From: Chrysogorgia sp. JL179-B06
Lineage: Eukaryota; Cnidaria; Anthozoa; Scleralcyonacea; Chrysogorgiidae
Length of the DNA: 64,000 bases
Direction of reading: 5' to 3'
Assembly (NCBI GenBank): GCA_035772405.1
Contig: JAYKKM010000047.1
Coordinates: 6,819,501-6,883,500, forward strand
A program made the translations under genes and the position numbers. Positions 47,665-56,424 of this stretch are shown here, piece after piece. Every line of letters begins with the position of its first letter. Position 1 is the stretch's first letter. The notes under the pieces were generated by a model. It was not told the DNA's origin, made no database searches, and saw only the letters and a list, made by a program, of their open reading frames with translations.

Positions 47665-48231
47665 GTGATGGACAAACTTATGAGGCAGATGAGTTATGGC
47701 TTAACAATTGACGAAATCGCGAATGAGACGCAAATTGAGTGTGGAGGCACCTTCAGGCTTTACTACTGCTCGGATTGTGACGTTGTGAAAAATGTGACTG
47801 ACTGTGGTGGGTACGCATGTCCAAAGTGTGGCGACACCGAATGGGGTTACGTTCAGAGTTACAGCGACATGAGACTCACACGACTAAAAAGCGTTCACAA
47901 ACGGTCTTGGTGGATGGGGAGAAGACTACGGAACGTTGTGAAGTACGAGCACCTTGAGTTGATAAAAGAGGACTTCCTGAAAGTTGTCAATGTGCTGCAC
48001 TCATGCAATTTGATCAAGGGTAGAAATGTCAGCAGATATGGGTACTACATTATTAGGTTGTGTCATAGAAGACGAGTCAAGACACTCAAGAAGGTGTCAG
48101 ACCTCAAAGACGGGAAGGTGAAAGACTTGTTCGACGATAATTTGTTTGGGGTGGTGTACCCAAAGCTAGGATGGTGCGAAAGTGGCGACAATTATTACGA
48201 CGAGTGGTTTAGGAAAAAAAGTGTAGTGTAA
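47665..48231 (+). CDS. Zinc-ribbon protein, 188 aa (Element B)
   Basis: CSDCD near residue 35 and CPKCGDTEWG near 51-60 form a C-x2-C..C-x2-C ribbon. After it come a basic patch (RSWWMGRRLRNVV) and a helical domain (LIKEDFLKVVNVLHSCNLIK, YGYYIIRLCHRRR). The C relative is at 54,450-55,004. Zinc ribbon plus helical domain recalls late transcription factors of large DNA viruses (VLTF3 type), which would suit a virus with its own start motif; this is a hypothesis only. AGTAGTATAAGAGTG precedes the ATG. Confidence 0.6.
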   Translation: MMDKLMRQMSYGLTIDEIANETQIECGGTFRLYYCSDCDVVKNVTDCGGYACPKCGDTEWGYVQSYSDMRLTRLKSVHKRSWWMGRRLRNVVKYEHLELIKEDFLKVVNVLHSCNLIKGRNVSRYGYYIIRLCHRRRVKTLKKVSDLKDGKVKDLFDDNLFGVVYPKLGWCESGDNYYDEWFRKKSVV

Positions 48232-48241
48232 GTATAAGCCA

Positions 48242-51200
48242 ATGAGTCGGACTGTGAGAAACCCGCTGAAAAAAAGACGGGCGCATAAGACGAGTGCAGC
48301 CGTTGTCAATTCACTAACAGATGAAGCGACCAACGTTCACGGCTTTTTTGGAGACCAAGAAACACAACCTGTAGTCGAAGACCTCACACCGTCAACACAT
48401 CTGTTGGATCGAGCACTGAGAGGGTTCACAAGGTCCTATGGAGTCGAAGTGATTGACGACAGAGACATCAATCAGGTAAATGGTAGTAGAAGTGCTGTCA
48501 CTAACCTTTTGAGACGTGAACTAGGTGAGACCAATGGAATGAAAGTGGTGGAGACAGTCAAGGTCACTTTTGAGAAAGTTTTAGAACTCAATAAGACCAC
48601 ATACAAAACTGCCTACTTTAACAGCGAAACGTTCGTCGTCATTAACGAGCATGACATCGAGGGTGTTGCCAATCGTGGATCGGAGCAGATTTTGACGCGG
48701 ATAGCTGGGTGGTTGTCTGAGGGGTCTGGATGGACTATCGACAAAATAGATGCACACTACGTTAATGTCGCTATTTACAGACCTTTGAATGGGAGTAGCT
48801 ACATCACGCTGCCAAAGGAGCTGCGTAACAGTATGAAGGGTTTGATAAACGTAAATAACGGTGATGACAACGAGTGCTTTAGATGGTGTCACCTCGCACA
48901 TAAATTCCCTGCTGGAAAAAACTCTGATAGAACGTCGAAGTACGCTAGGCACGTCGGTGAGCTGAATTATGACGGAATTGACTTCCCAGCCACACTCAAA
49001 GATTACAACAAGATCGAAAAGGCTAACGAAATTAGCATTAATGTTTTTGGGTATGAAAATAAGCAGCCGTTCCCTGTGTACGTTTCTAAGGAGGTGTACC
49101 CTGACCATATGGACTTGTTGTTGATAACTAATGACATAGGTAACAAGCACTACGTCTACATTCGCGATTTTAATAAATTCATGCACCGGCAAACAAAGCA
49201 TGAGGCGAGAAAGCACTTTTGTAGGTATTGTTTGCAGTGCTTCACCCGAGAGGACGTGCTTGAAAGCCACATTGAAGTATGTTTGGTCATCAATGGGAAG
49301 CAAGCTATTAAAATGCCGCAAAAAGGTGCGAAAGTGAAATATGAGAATTTTAGTAGACAGCTAAACGTACCATTTGTGGTGTACGCAGACTTCGAGGCTA
49401 TCACACAGAAGGTGCACACAGCAAGACTGTCAAGCGAGTGTAGCTACACAAATGCTTACCAGAGGCACGTTGACTGTGGTTATGGGTACAAATTAGTTTG
49501 TTGCTACGACAACGAGTACAGTAAGCCAGTGAAAGTGTACCGTGGTGAAAACGCAGTTAATAAGTTCATTGGGGAGATGTTAGAAATTGTTGAATATTGT
49601 AAAGAAACATCTGAGAGTCACTTTAACAAAGAAATGGTGCTGACTGACGACGATAAGAAGAATTTCGACGAGGCTAAGAGTTGCCATATTTGTAGCGTTG
49701 AATACACTGGCGCCGACGTTAGAGTGAGAGACCACTGTCACGTGTCAGGTAAGTACAGAGGGTCCGCGCATCGTGACTGTAATGTGAACTTTAAGTTGAC
49801 TGATAAAATTCCTGTGATCTTTCATAACTTACGTGGCTACGATAGTCATTTCATCATGCAGGAGATTGGTAAGTTTGGTCAAGACATAAACGTGATACCG
49901 AACAACATGGAGAAGTACATGGCGTTCATGCTTGGAAAAAACTTGGTATTTTTGGACAGCTTTCAGTTCATGAGTAGTGGTCTAGACAACTTGGTGAAGA
50001 ACCTACCAAGGGACGCTTTCAAATACACGTCAGAAGTGTTCCACGACGAGGGGTTAGCACTTATGACAAGAAAGGGGGTCTATCCCTATGATTATATGGA
50101 CTCCTTTGAAAAATTCGATGAATGCGAGCTACCCTCCAAAAAAGATTTCTACAGCGTTCTGAACGATGAGCACATCACGGAAGAAATGCACGAGCGCGCC
50201 ATCGATGTGTGGGACTACTTCGACGTTAAAAATATGGGTGGGTATCACGACCTGTATTTGAAAAGCGATGTGCTCTTGCTTGCCGACGTTTTTGAGAACT
50301 TTAGAAAGACATGCCATCGTGAGTATAAATTAGACCCGTGTCACTATTTCACATCGCCTGGATTGGCTTGGGATGCCATGTTAAAGATGACTGGAGTAGA
50401 ACTCGAGTTATTGTCCGACATCGACATGTTCCAGTTCGTAGAATTAGGTATGCGTGGTGGTGTGAGCTACATATGCAACAGACATGGCGTGGCGAACAAT
50501 AAATATATGAAGGGGTACGATAAAGCGCAAGAGTCGAAGTATTTGATGTATCTTGACGCCAACAATTTATATGGGTGGGCAATGAGTCGAAGTCTACCTA
50601 CGGGTGGCTTCAAGTGGTTGACTGAGAGAGAGATAGAAAAGGTTAATCTATGTGACTATCACAACAATAGTAAAAAAGGTTTACTGCTTGAAGTCGACTT
50701 GGAGTATCCAGACCATTTGCATGACCTACATAACGATTACCCGCTGGCTCCTGAGAAGATGGAGATAACTGTTGACATGTTGTCGGAGTACTGCACGAAA
50801 ATCAAAAATAAGTTTAATGTGAGTGTTGGTGGTGTAAAGAAGCTGGTGACTAATTTGATGGACAAAAAAAAGTATGTGTGTCACTATGGAAATCTGCAGT
50901 TGTACATGGATCTTGGGTTAAAAATCAAAAAGACTCATAGGGTCCTACAGTTTGACCAGTCCAAGTGGTTGGGTAAGTACATCGACTTTAACACAGTCAA
51001 AAGAACCGCAGCTAAGAACGCTTTCGAGAAGGACTTCTTCAAGTTGATGAACAACAGTGTGTTTGGAAAAACAATGGAAAATTTGAGGAAGCGCGTTGAC
51101 GTGAGACTAGTGACAACTGCTGGGAAATTAGAAAAGCTCGTCTCGAAGCCAACGTTTGTGTCTTGCAAAATATTTAGCGAGAATTTAGTCGCTGTCCACA

Positions 51201-51853
51201 AAGTTAAAGAAACGCTGACACTAAATCGACCTGCGTATGTGGGTATGTGCATACTAGACTTGAGCAAAACTCTGATGTATGATTTTCACTATAACTACAT
51301 TATGAAAAAGTACTCTAGCGACACTTGCAGATTACACTTCACCGACACTGACAGTCTGTTGTACTCAATCAAAACTAATGACGTTTATTCCGACTTTATG
51401 ATGGAGCGCGAAAAGTTTGACAATAGCGACTATCCCGATGACAGCCCATTCGCTTTTAAAGAAAACAAGAAAGTTATTGGGAAGATGAAAGACGAGTGCG
51501 CTGGAACACCAATTATCGAGTTCGTTGGGTTGCGCAGTAAAATGTACAGTTATTTGAAAGAGGGTGGAGGTGGTGGGAAAACTGCTAAAGGTATTAGAAA
51601 AAATATAATTAAAAAGGTAATCAGACACGAAGATTACAAAAGTGTGTTACTTGAGCAGAAACAATTGCGACACACAATGAAGACCATTAGAAGTGTCAAA
51701 CATCAGATTGGTAGTTACGAAATTAATAAAGTATCGCTATCCTGCTTTGATGATAAACGACACCTTTTAGAAAATGGTATTGACTCCTACGCGTATGGTC
51801 ACAAAAACATTGTAGTGAGAAACAACACTGAAAACAGTGAGCAAACGGACTAA
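48242..51853 (+). CDS. polB: Protein-primed DNA polymerase B, 1203 aa, intact (Element B)
   Basis: The N-terminal 300 residues carry LRGFTRSYGVEVI, SEGSGWTIDKID and INVNNGDDNECFRW. A C2H2 finger follows at about 325-345 (CRYCLQCFTREDVLESH). Exo I is VVYADFEA (~379), an endonuclease-VII-like zinc module has CHICSVEYTG and RDHCHVSGKYRGSAHRDC (~480-515), Exo II is FHNLRGYDSHFI (~526), and Exo III YHDLYLKSDVLLLAD (~665). Motif A is YLDANNLYGWAM (~768), motif B KLMNNSVFGKTMEN (~933), motif C FTDTDSLLY (~1032). All catalytic acids are present. It lacks the W-x2-W N-terminal motif of A and C. It ends 22 bp from the terminal repeat. Confidence 0.96.
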   Translation: MSRTVRNPLKKRRAHKTSAAVVNSLTDEATNVHGFFGDQETQPVVEDLTPSTHLLDRALRGFTRSYGVEVIDDRDINQVNGSRSAVTNLLRRELGETNGMKVVETVKVTFEKVLELNKTTYKTAYFNSETFVVINEHDIEGVANRGSEQILTRIAGWLSEGSGWTIDKIDAHYVNVAIYRPLNGSSYITLPKELRNSMKGLINVNNGDDNECFRWCHLAHKFPAGKNSDRTSKYARHVGELNYDGIDFPATLKDYNKIEKANEISINVFGYENKQPFPVYVSKEVYPDHMDLLLITNDIGNKHYVYIRDFNKFMHRQTKHEARKHFCRYCLQCFTREDVLESHIEVCLVINGKQAIKMPQKGAKVKYENFSRQLNVPFVVYADFEAITQKVHTARLSSECSYTNAYQRHVDCGYGYKLVCCYDNEYSKPVKVYRGENAVNKFIGEMLEIVEYCKETSESHFNKEMVLTDDDKKNFDEAKSCHICSVEYTGADVRVRDHCHVSGKYRGSAHRDCNVNFKLTDKIPVIFHNLRGYDSHFIMQEIGKFGQDINVIPNNMEKYMAFMLGKNLVFLDSFQFMSSGLDNLVKNLPRDAFKYTSEVFHDEGLALMTRKGVYPYDYMDSFEKFDECELPSKKDFYSVLNDEHITEEMHERAIDVWDYFDVKNMGGYHDLYLKSDVLLLADVFENFRKTCHREYKLDPCHYFTSPGLAWDAMLKMTGVELELLSDIDMFQFVELGMRGGVSYICNRHGVANNKYMKGYDKAQESKYLMYLDANNLYGWAMSRSLPTGGFKWLTEREIEKVNLCDYHNNSKKGLLLEVDLEYPDHLHDLHNDYPLAPEKMEITVDMLSEYCTKIKNKFNVSVGGVKKLVTNLMDKKKYVCHYGNLQLYMDLGLKIKKTHRVLQFDQSKWLGKYIDFNTVKRTAAKNAFEKDFFKLMNNSVFGKTMENLRKRVDVRLVTTAGKLEKLVSKPTFVSCKIFSENLVAVHKVKETLTLNRPAYVGMCILDLSKTLMYDFHYNYIMKKYSSDTCRLHFTDTDSLLYSIKTNDVYSDFMMEREKFDNSDYPDDSPFAFKENKKVIGKMKDECAGTPIIEFVGLRSKMYSYLKEGGGGGKTAKGIRKNIIKKVIRHEDYKSVLLEQKQLRHTMKTIRSVKHQIGSYEINKVSLSCFDDKRHLLENGIDSYAYGHKNIVVRNNTENSEQTD

Positions 51854-51875
51854 TTTGTTGACCAATCAAAAGAGC

Positions 51876-52395
51876 GCCATTTCGCTATCCATTTGGATAA
51901 ACATCACCACTAGAACCAAAATCTAGTGGTTTTTTTTCGCGCGTGAATTTGTGAGACAACAGCAGAACGTGTCGGTGGTTTGTTGAACAAAAATGTAAAA
52001 ATGTTGAAATGACACCTTCTACTTTTTTAAATGTGTGAAAACGTTGAAGTGGCACACTATGCCTTTTTTTAAATACGTGAAAATGTTGAAACGACATTCT
52101 CCACTTTTTAAAGACGTGAAAATGATGAAACGACACATTCTAGCTTTAAATTTAGCGAAAACCATTATTTTAGTATTTCTTATCAATTGAGTAGAAAACA
52201 TGGGAGGGGTGTTTAGAATGACTAATGATTACCATAGTAGTATAGAGAGTGGCGGTATGAGCTCACCAACGTCAACTGTAAAACATAAACACTAAAACAT
52301 CGCCAAGTTGTGGCTCGACACAAATTTGGCGATGTTTTGGTGTTTATATTACGGTTGACGTTGACTGAGCTCGTACCGCCACTCTCTATACTACT
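51876..52395 (-). repeat. Right terminal inverted repeat of Element B (520 bp)
   Basis: The complement of 33,919-34,438. The inner limit is set where GAAATGGCC on the left meets GAAATGGCG on the right. The outer 160 bp (52,236-52,395) form the same palindrome as on the left. Confidence 0.97.
52236..52395. repeat. Terminal 160-bp palindrome, right end of Element B
   Basis: AGTAGTATAGAGAGTGGCGG begins the palindrome at 52,236 in direct orientation and its complement ends it at 52,395. The same orientation of the inner asymmetry (GAGCTCACC against GAGCTCAGT) is kept in both ends. Confidence 0.92.
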
Positions 52396-52401
52396 GTTGT
52401 C
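52396..52401. repeat. Target duplication GTTGTC, right copy
   Basis: Matches 33,913-33,918. Six bases is the length expected from Maverick integrases. Confidence 0.93.
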
Positions 52402-54087
52402 ATAGCAGCAGACTACCTTGTACCCATATCCACAGTCTGTGTGTTTCTGGTATGCGTTAGTGTACGACTTGTCTTTAGAGGGCGTTGCTGTGTCGATTTT
52501 CTCCGTAATAGCCTCAAAGTCAGCGTATATTACGAATGGTACCTCTAGTTGTTTGTGAAAGTTTTTGTACTTTAGAATGTTGTCTCCTTTTTTTGGCATC
52601 TTGATTGCCTGCTTTCCGTTAATCACTATGCAATTCTCTATGTGGTTCTTTAGTATGTCGACTGTGCTGAAACATTGGAGACAGTACCTACATGAGAAGT
52701 TCTTTTTATGCTTATGTTTTGACTGATTGTACATAAACCTATTGAAGTCCTTAATGTACACGTAGTGTTGTTTCTCGTCTTCTGTTATTAGCAGTAGATC
52801 CATACAGTCCTTGTTGCTCTCCTTAGAGATGTAGATGGGGAATGGCTGCTTGTCCTCATACCTAAACACGTTTATGTTTATTTTGTTCAGTTTCTCTATT
52901 TTGTTGTATTGTTTAACTGATACTGGGAAGTCGACTCCCTCATAGTCTACAGTGTTAATGTTTTTCTTATGTTTTGACACTCTCTCTGAGTGCTTGCGTA
53001 CTGGGTTCTTGTGTAGTATGTGACACCACATGAAACACTTGTCGTCATTGTTCTTTATGTTGATTAGACCCTTCAATGAGTTCCTCAATTCCAGCGGTAG
53101 TTCGATATAGCTGGATCCTTTTAGAGGCTCGTACACCACTACGTTTATGTAGTGGTCGTCTATGTTGTATATAGTCCACCCAGACCCTTCTGATAGCCAT
53201 ACAGCTATACGATTTACTATCTCTTCGCTTGACTGTCCTGTGGTTTCATGCATGCCGTTACTATTAATTACTATTTTAGTGACACTATTGAAGAACGCGG
53301 TTTTAAACGTCGTTCTATCTCCATCTAATTGTTTCTCTAGAGTCACTTTTAGTGTCTCGTTGTATTTTATACCTCTTAGTTGTCTTAGGTCTTTTCTTAG
53401 AGTTAGAACCACAGCTACTCTAGTTTTGTTAAGTTGTGATAATGGATCCTTATTGTCTATCACTTCAACGTTGTACGATCTAGTGTATCCTTTGAGTGCT
53501 ACTCGCCCTTGTGTGACTGTAGGGAGCGTGTTCTTATCAGTGTGTGCTGGTGGTGAAAAAGGTTCGACATCTGTCGGTACTTGTGGTGGCGCTCTTGTAG
53601 GACGTTTTTGCGCTGCTTTTTTGTATAGGCTAGTGATTTTGTCTTTCGCCATGTTATAGGCTTGTGAGACTGGCTTTCGTATTGACTCTGGTGTGTGTTC
53701 GACTAGCCAGTCGTACCACTCGTTTAGTTTTTGTCTGTACCCAGGTTGTGGGCGATTTGGTCGTGGTGGTGGTGTTGGCCTCGTTCTGCGTTTGTGTGGT
53801 GTTGGTTTTAGTAGACGTTTTGTTGGTTGTGGTGTTGGTGTGTCTAAAAGTGATGTTAGATTTTGTCCAGTGTTACTTTGTTGTCGGTGAAGACCACTCT
53901 TGGTCTTTACCGTGGGGGTGTCGTTTTTAGGACGTGTCGTTTTTTTCATCCTACTTGACATGTTATGTCGACTAGTCTCTAGGTCATTTTTAGGACGTGT
54001 CGTTTTTTTCATCCTACTTGACATGTTATGTCGACTAGTCTCTAGGTCATTTTTAGGACGTGTCGTTTTTTCCATCCTACTTGACAT
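52402..54087 (-). pseudogene. polB: DNA polymerase B, N-terminal third (Element C)
   Basis: Three copies of a 21-residue unit (MSSRMKKTTRPKNDLETSRH, third copy changed) open the frame, coded by a 63-bp repeat. Then come a Pro/Arg-rich linker, KLNEWYDWLVEHTPESIRKP (W-x2-W motif), LKGYTRSYNVEVI, SEGSGWTIYNID, a finger (CRYCLQCFSTVDILKNH) and Exo I VIYADFEA (~residue 516). The gene is cut after VCCYDN by Element B; the continuation is 31,625-33,918. The frame runs on into B and stops at 52,222. Any of the three Met could be the start. Confidence 0.9.
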
Positions 54088-54179
54088 GTTATGTCTATAT
54101 ACTATAGGATATGTTTTGTTTCTTTAGACCCTTACCTAAAAAGAGTCGTTTTACAATTTACTATATTAGTACAATGTAA

Positions 54180-54359
54180 TCACGCTTCCAAAATTCTCAA
54201 ATGCTTTTTGGTCTTTAGGTGTTTATATTTAGAGGTCACATGGTATGGCCTATCGCATGTCTCACACACCCATTTGTGAGTGTTCATCCAGACTTTAGTT
54301 TGCGCTCTTGCTGCTCTTAAAGCTTCTTCTTTGGTTTGGTAAATTCTAGGTCTTCCCAT
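54180..54359 (-). CDS. C2H2 zinc-finger protein, 59 aa (Element C)
   Basis: The start MGRPRIYQTKEEALRAARAQ is followed by one finger, CETCDRPYHV..HLKTKKH (C-x2-C-x12-H-x4-5-H), near residues 32-53. The basic N-terminus and single finger suit a small DNA- or RNA-binding protein. AGTATTATATA stands before the ATG. It lies between polymerase and zinc-ribbon genes, all minus strand. No counterpart is seen in A or B. Confidence 0.6.
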   Translation of the reverse strand: MGRPRIYQTKEEALRAARAQTKVWMNTHKWVCETCDRPYHVTSKYKHLKTKKHLRILEA

Positions 54360-54449
54360 TATATAATACTATATGTTTTATTTCTCTAGACCTTTTCTGA
54401 TCCACTCGTTGTAGTGTGGATCTCCTGTCCCAACCTAGATCCTTGTATA

Positions 54450-55004
54450 CTATACGCTATACAGGTTGTGCTCGAATCGCACCTTGACCTTACCAGGTTT
54501 GAGGTCGTTAAGACTACCTCTCAACTCTATACCTCTTCTAGAGCATATTCTTATGACATAGAAAATATATTTCGATATATTCTTGACAATCAACTTGTTT
54601 CTTTTAAGAGACCATAGTATTTTTACAAAATCACTAACAACTGTTTGTATGTCACTCTCGTTAACTAGTCTTTTGCTAGTCAACATTCTCTCTAACCACT
54701 TACTATAACTATGAGCCGATTTCTTGTACATCCAAATGTTAGGTACGAAGTTTCTCACACGTCCGTAGGTAGTCTCTCCACACTTGTTACAACTAAATAC
54801 ACCATATTCGATTTGGGTTCTGTGGTTAATACACTCGTAACAGTATGTGGTGTTGCACCACTTTTTTGGTGTTGCGTCCTTACTTCCGTTCTTGATCTCG
54901 TCCAATGTGTACCCTAACGTAGTACCACTCCACTTTTTTGATGTCTCAATCTCATCCAATGTATACCCAGCATAGAACATTCTCATTGTACGTTCGTCAA
55001 CCAT
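54450..55004 (-). CDS. Zinc-ribbon protein, 184 aa (Element C)
   Basis: The homolog of 47,665-48,231 in B. The N-terminus carries the phrase GYTLDEI twice in tandem (about residues 13-19 and 31-37), once in B (GLTIDEI). The ribbon is CYECIN..CNKCGETTYG. The helical part keeps DFVKILWSLKRNKLIVKNIS and IFYVIRICSRRG. The C-terminus is shorter (ends RFEHNLYSV). It may be a transcription factor of the element; see the B copy. AGTATAGTAACTTAG precedes the ATG. Confidence 0.58.
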   Translation of the reverse strand: MVDERTMRMFYAGYTLDEIETSKKWSGTTLGYTLDEIKNGSKDATPKKWCNTTYCYECINHRTQIEYGVFSCNKCGETTYGRVRNFVPNIWMYKKSAHSYSKWLERMLTSKRLVNESDIQTVVSDFVKILWSLKRNKLIVKNISKYIFYVIRICSRRGIELRGSLNDLKPGKVKVRFEHNLYSV

Positions 55005-55061
55005 CTAAGTTACTATACTATATATATCTTTAGACTATAGTGTGGTAACTTAAGTGTCGCT

Positions 55062-55355
55062 CTAGAATGTGTAATAGTTAGATAACTTAGAATCTCTACT
55101 GAATGTCTTCCCATTGTGCTGTGTCGTCATGATCTGTCTTAATCGATCTCGAGTGTCTGACAATAGTAGTCTCAACTCTTCGGTCTCATTTACCTGGCGA
55201 ATAAGATTCTCACAGAGTATCAGCAATGCTTTGTTGTGTTTCTTCTGGTTCTCGAAAAGTGTCTCCAACACATTATGTGTCTTTGTCTCCAGTGCGTCGT
55301 GTTTGAGCTTCTCGTCTGCTTCCATCGCTATCTCCTTCAAAGTTTTAGCGTTCAT
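55062..55355 (-). CDS. Truncated duplicate of the coiled-coil protein, 97 aa (Element C)
   Basis: The start MNAKTLKEIAMEADEKLKHD leads to a coiled coil with RLLLSDTRDRLRQIMTTQHN and GKTFSRDSKLSNYYTF. That matches the middle of the neighbouring 138-aa protein (QLSDANADINDTNHALDQLR, GKTFSKEPELSDYYKP), but it lacks both hydrophobic ends. A tandem duplication followed by loss of the membrane segments explains this; it could now be a soluble partner. A start motif (AGTATTATAGTA) is present, which argues for expression. Confidence 0.5.
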   Translation of the reverse strand: MNAKTLKEIAMEADEKLKHDALETKTHNVLETLFENQKKHNKALLILCENLIRQVNETEELRLLLSDTRDRLRQIMTTQHNGKTFSRDSKLSNYYTF

Positions 55356-55383
55356 TACTATAATACTATATATATAGTTATGT

Positions 55384-55800
55384 TTAGATCACTCTATACA
55401 CTAAGTACCCAATGGGTAACCCAACAGCTCCCACGAATATGATTTGGTATTCTTTCATCTCGTCTGAGGGTTTGTAGTAGTCTGACAACTCAGGCTCTTT
55501 ACTAAATGTCTTCCCATCATACTGTATCGTCAGTACTTGTCTTAGTTGATCCAGAGCGTGGTTCGTGTCGTTTATGTCTGCATTAGCATCTGACAACTGT
55601 TGTCTTAGCTCCTGAATTTTGTCTCTCTGACGAATCTCATTCTCGTAGAACGTCTCTTTCGCTCTTGCAAGACTCTCCAATGCTTTGTTGTGTCTCTTTA
55701 TCTCTGTCTCGTAGCCGGTGTGGTTTAGCTTGCTGAATATAAATCCAGCTCCTGCGAATGCTATAGCGTTGAACAAACCACCTGCTACCACACTAGCCAT
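55384..55800 (-). CDS. Coiled-coil membrane protein, 138 aa (Element C)
   Basis: The start MASVVAGGLFNAIAFAGAGF is followed by the coil IQELRQQLSDANADINDTNH, DYYKPSDEMKEY and a C-terminal span (IIFVGAVGLPIGYLVYRV). The frame is intact and close to the B copy (47,221-47,640). TAGTGTAATATATA precedes the ATG. It is the most strongly conserved of the small genes across the three elements. Confidence 0.78.
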   Translation of the reverse strand: MASVVAGGLFNAIAFAGAGFIFSKLNHTGYETEIKRHNKALESLARAKETFYENEIRQRDKIQELRQQLSDANADINDTNHALDQLRQVLTIQYDGKTFSKEPELSDYYKPSDEMKEYQIIFVGAVGLPIGYLVYRVI

Positions 55801-55821
55801 TATATATTACACTATATTATT

Positions 55822-56050
55822 TTGAAAATGGATCTACAGGTAAGTATTTCTTACTCTGTGCCCACTTGACAAGTAGTGTTGAGACACCTACAGCAGTCGC
55901 TAACTTGAGGGTGCCCTTCACTGATTCGGGGGTGCCTAACGGTTCTTTTAGTATTTCTTTGATGCCATTGATACGGCTACAGCTCCAGCAGTCACGATGG
56001 CTGCGTCGTATAGCTCGTTCATTAGTTATTTTCTGTCTATTGATGCCATA
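55822..56050 (-). pseudogene. Small membrane protein, broken (Element C)
   Basis: The counterpart of 46,980-47,216. It starts MASIDRK and then meets TAA after seven codons; a further ATG (MNELYDA) opens a frame that shifts about 25 codons later. The tail (AQSKKYLPVDPF) is still recognisable in a third frame. One stop and one frameshift make it non-functional. Confidence 0.7.
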
Positions 56051-56085
56051 TATTATACGACATGTTTTAATCGAGGCTGTCGAGT

Positions 56086-56361
56086 TTACGTGATGGTAAC
56101 AACGGTCTTAGGCTCTTCGGTCACTACTTGTTTGTCTTGCCTCGTAGTGTAATACAGTGAACCAGCGGCTATTACCACTCCTATAGTACCTATGATGTAT
56201 CCGTAGTTAAAACTATCGTCCTCATTTATCACTCTCTCTCTCATCTTCCTCTCTTTGGCTGCTTTAGATATAGCAGCCAAGCGTTTGCCTGCCTCTACTC
56301 TCTTAGGGTCTTTGACCTTTGTTGTCGACGTTATAATGGGTACGGACTCGTTGTCAGTCAT
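56086..56361 (-). CDS. Small basic membrane protein, 91 aa (Element C)
   Basis: TKVKDPKRVEAGKRLAAISK and AAKERKMRERV are followed by FNYGYIIGTIGVVIAAGSLY (span) and a short polar tail. It is the homolog of the A and B proteins with a shorter C-terminus. The CTGTGAG array (56,383-56,424, minus strand) ends about 20 bp before the start, and CACGTATAATATAG stands at the ATG. Confidence 0.75.
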   Translation of the reverse strand: MTDNESVPIITSTTKVKDPKRVEAGKRLAAISKAAKERKMRERVINEDDSFNYGYIIGTIGVVIAAGSLYYTTRQDKQVVTEEPKTVVTIT

Positions 56362-56382
56362 CTATATTATACGTGATATCTC

Positions 56383-56424
56383 GTCACAGACCACCTCACA
56401 GTCATCTCACAGATTATCTCACAG
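56383..56424 (-). promoter_or_regulatory. Phased CTGTGAG array, three to four copies (Element C)
   Basis: The complement of CTGTGAG lies at 56,395, 56,406 and 56,418, with a degenerate copy (CTGTGAC) at 56,383; steps are 12, 11 and 12 bp. It overlaps the last bases of the BRO/nuclease gene and precedes the 91-aa membrane gene. Confidence 0.78.

Larger units (their letters stand above)
33919..52395. mobile_element. Element B: complete Maverick/Polinton, 18,477 bp
   Basis: Both ends start AGTAGTATAGAGAGTGGCGG, the inverted repeats are 520 bp, and GTTGTC flanks both sides as a 6-bp target duplication, the hallmark length for Mavericks. It carries 19 genes, none visibly broken: last unknown gene, packaging ATPase, capsid, minor protein, integrase, two penton-like paralogs, 456-aa protein, fiber, two small proteins, BRO/nuclease, thymidine kinase, zinc-finger protein, two membrane proteins, coiled coil, zinc ribbon and polymerase. 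It is inserted in the polymerase gene of Element C, in opposite polymerase orientation. Confidence 0.96.

Noticed and set aside
52222..52395. C-terminal 57 codons of the long frame 52,222-54,087
   Set aside because: They are read from the Element B terminal repeat; the polymerase proper ends at the insertion point.
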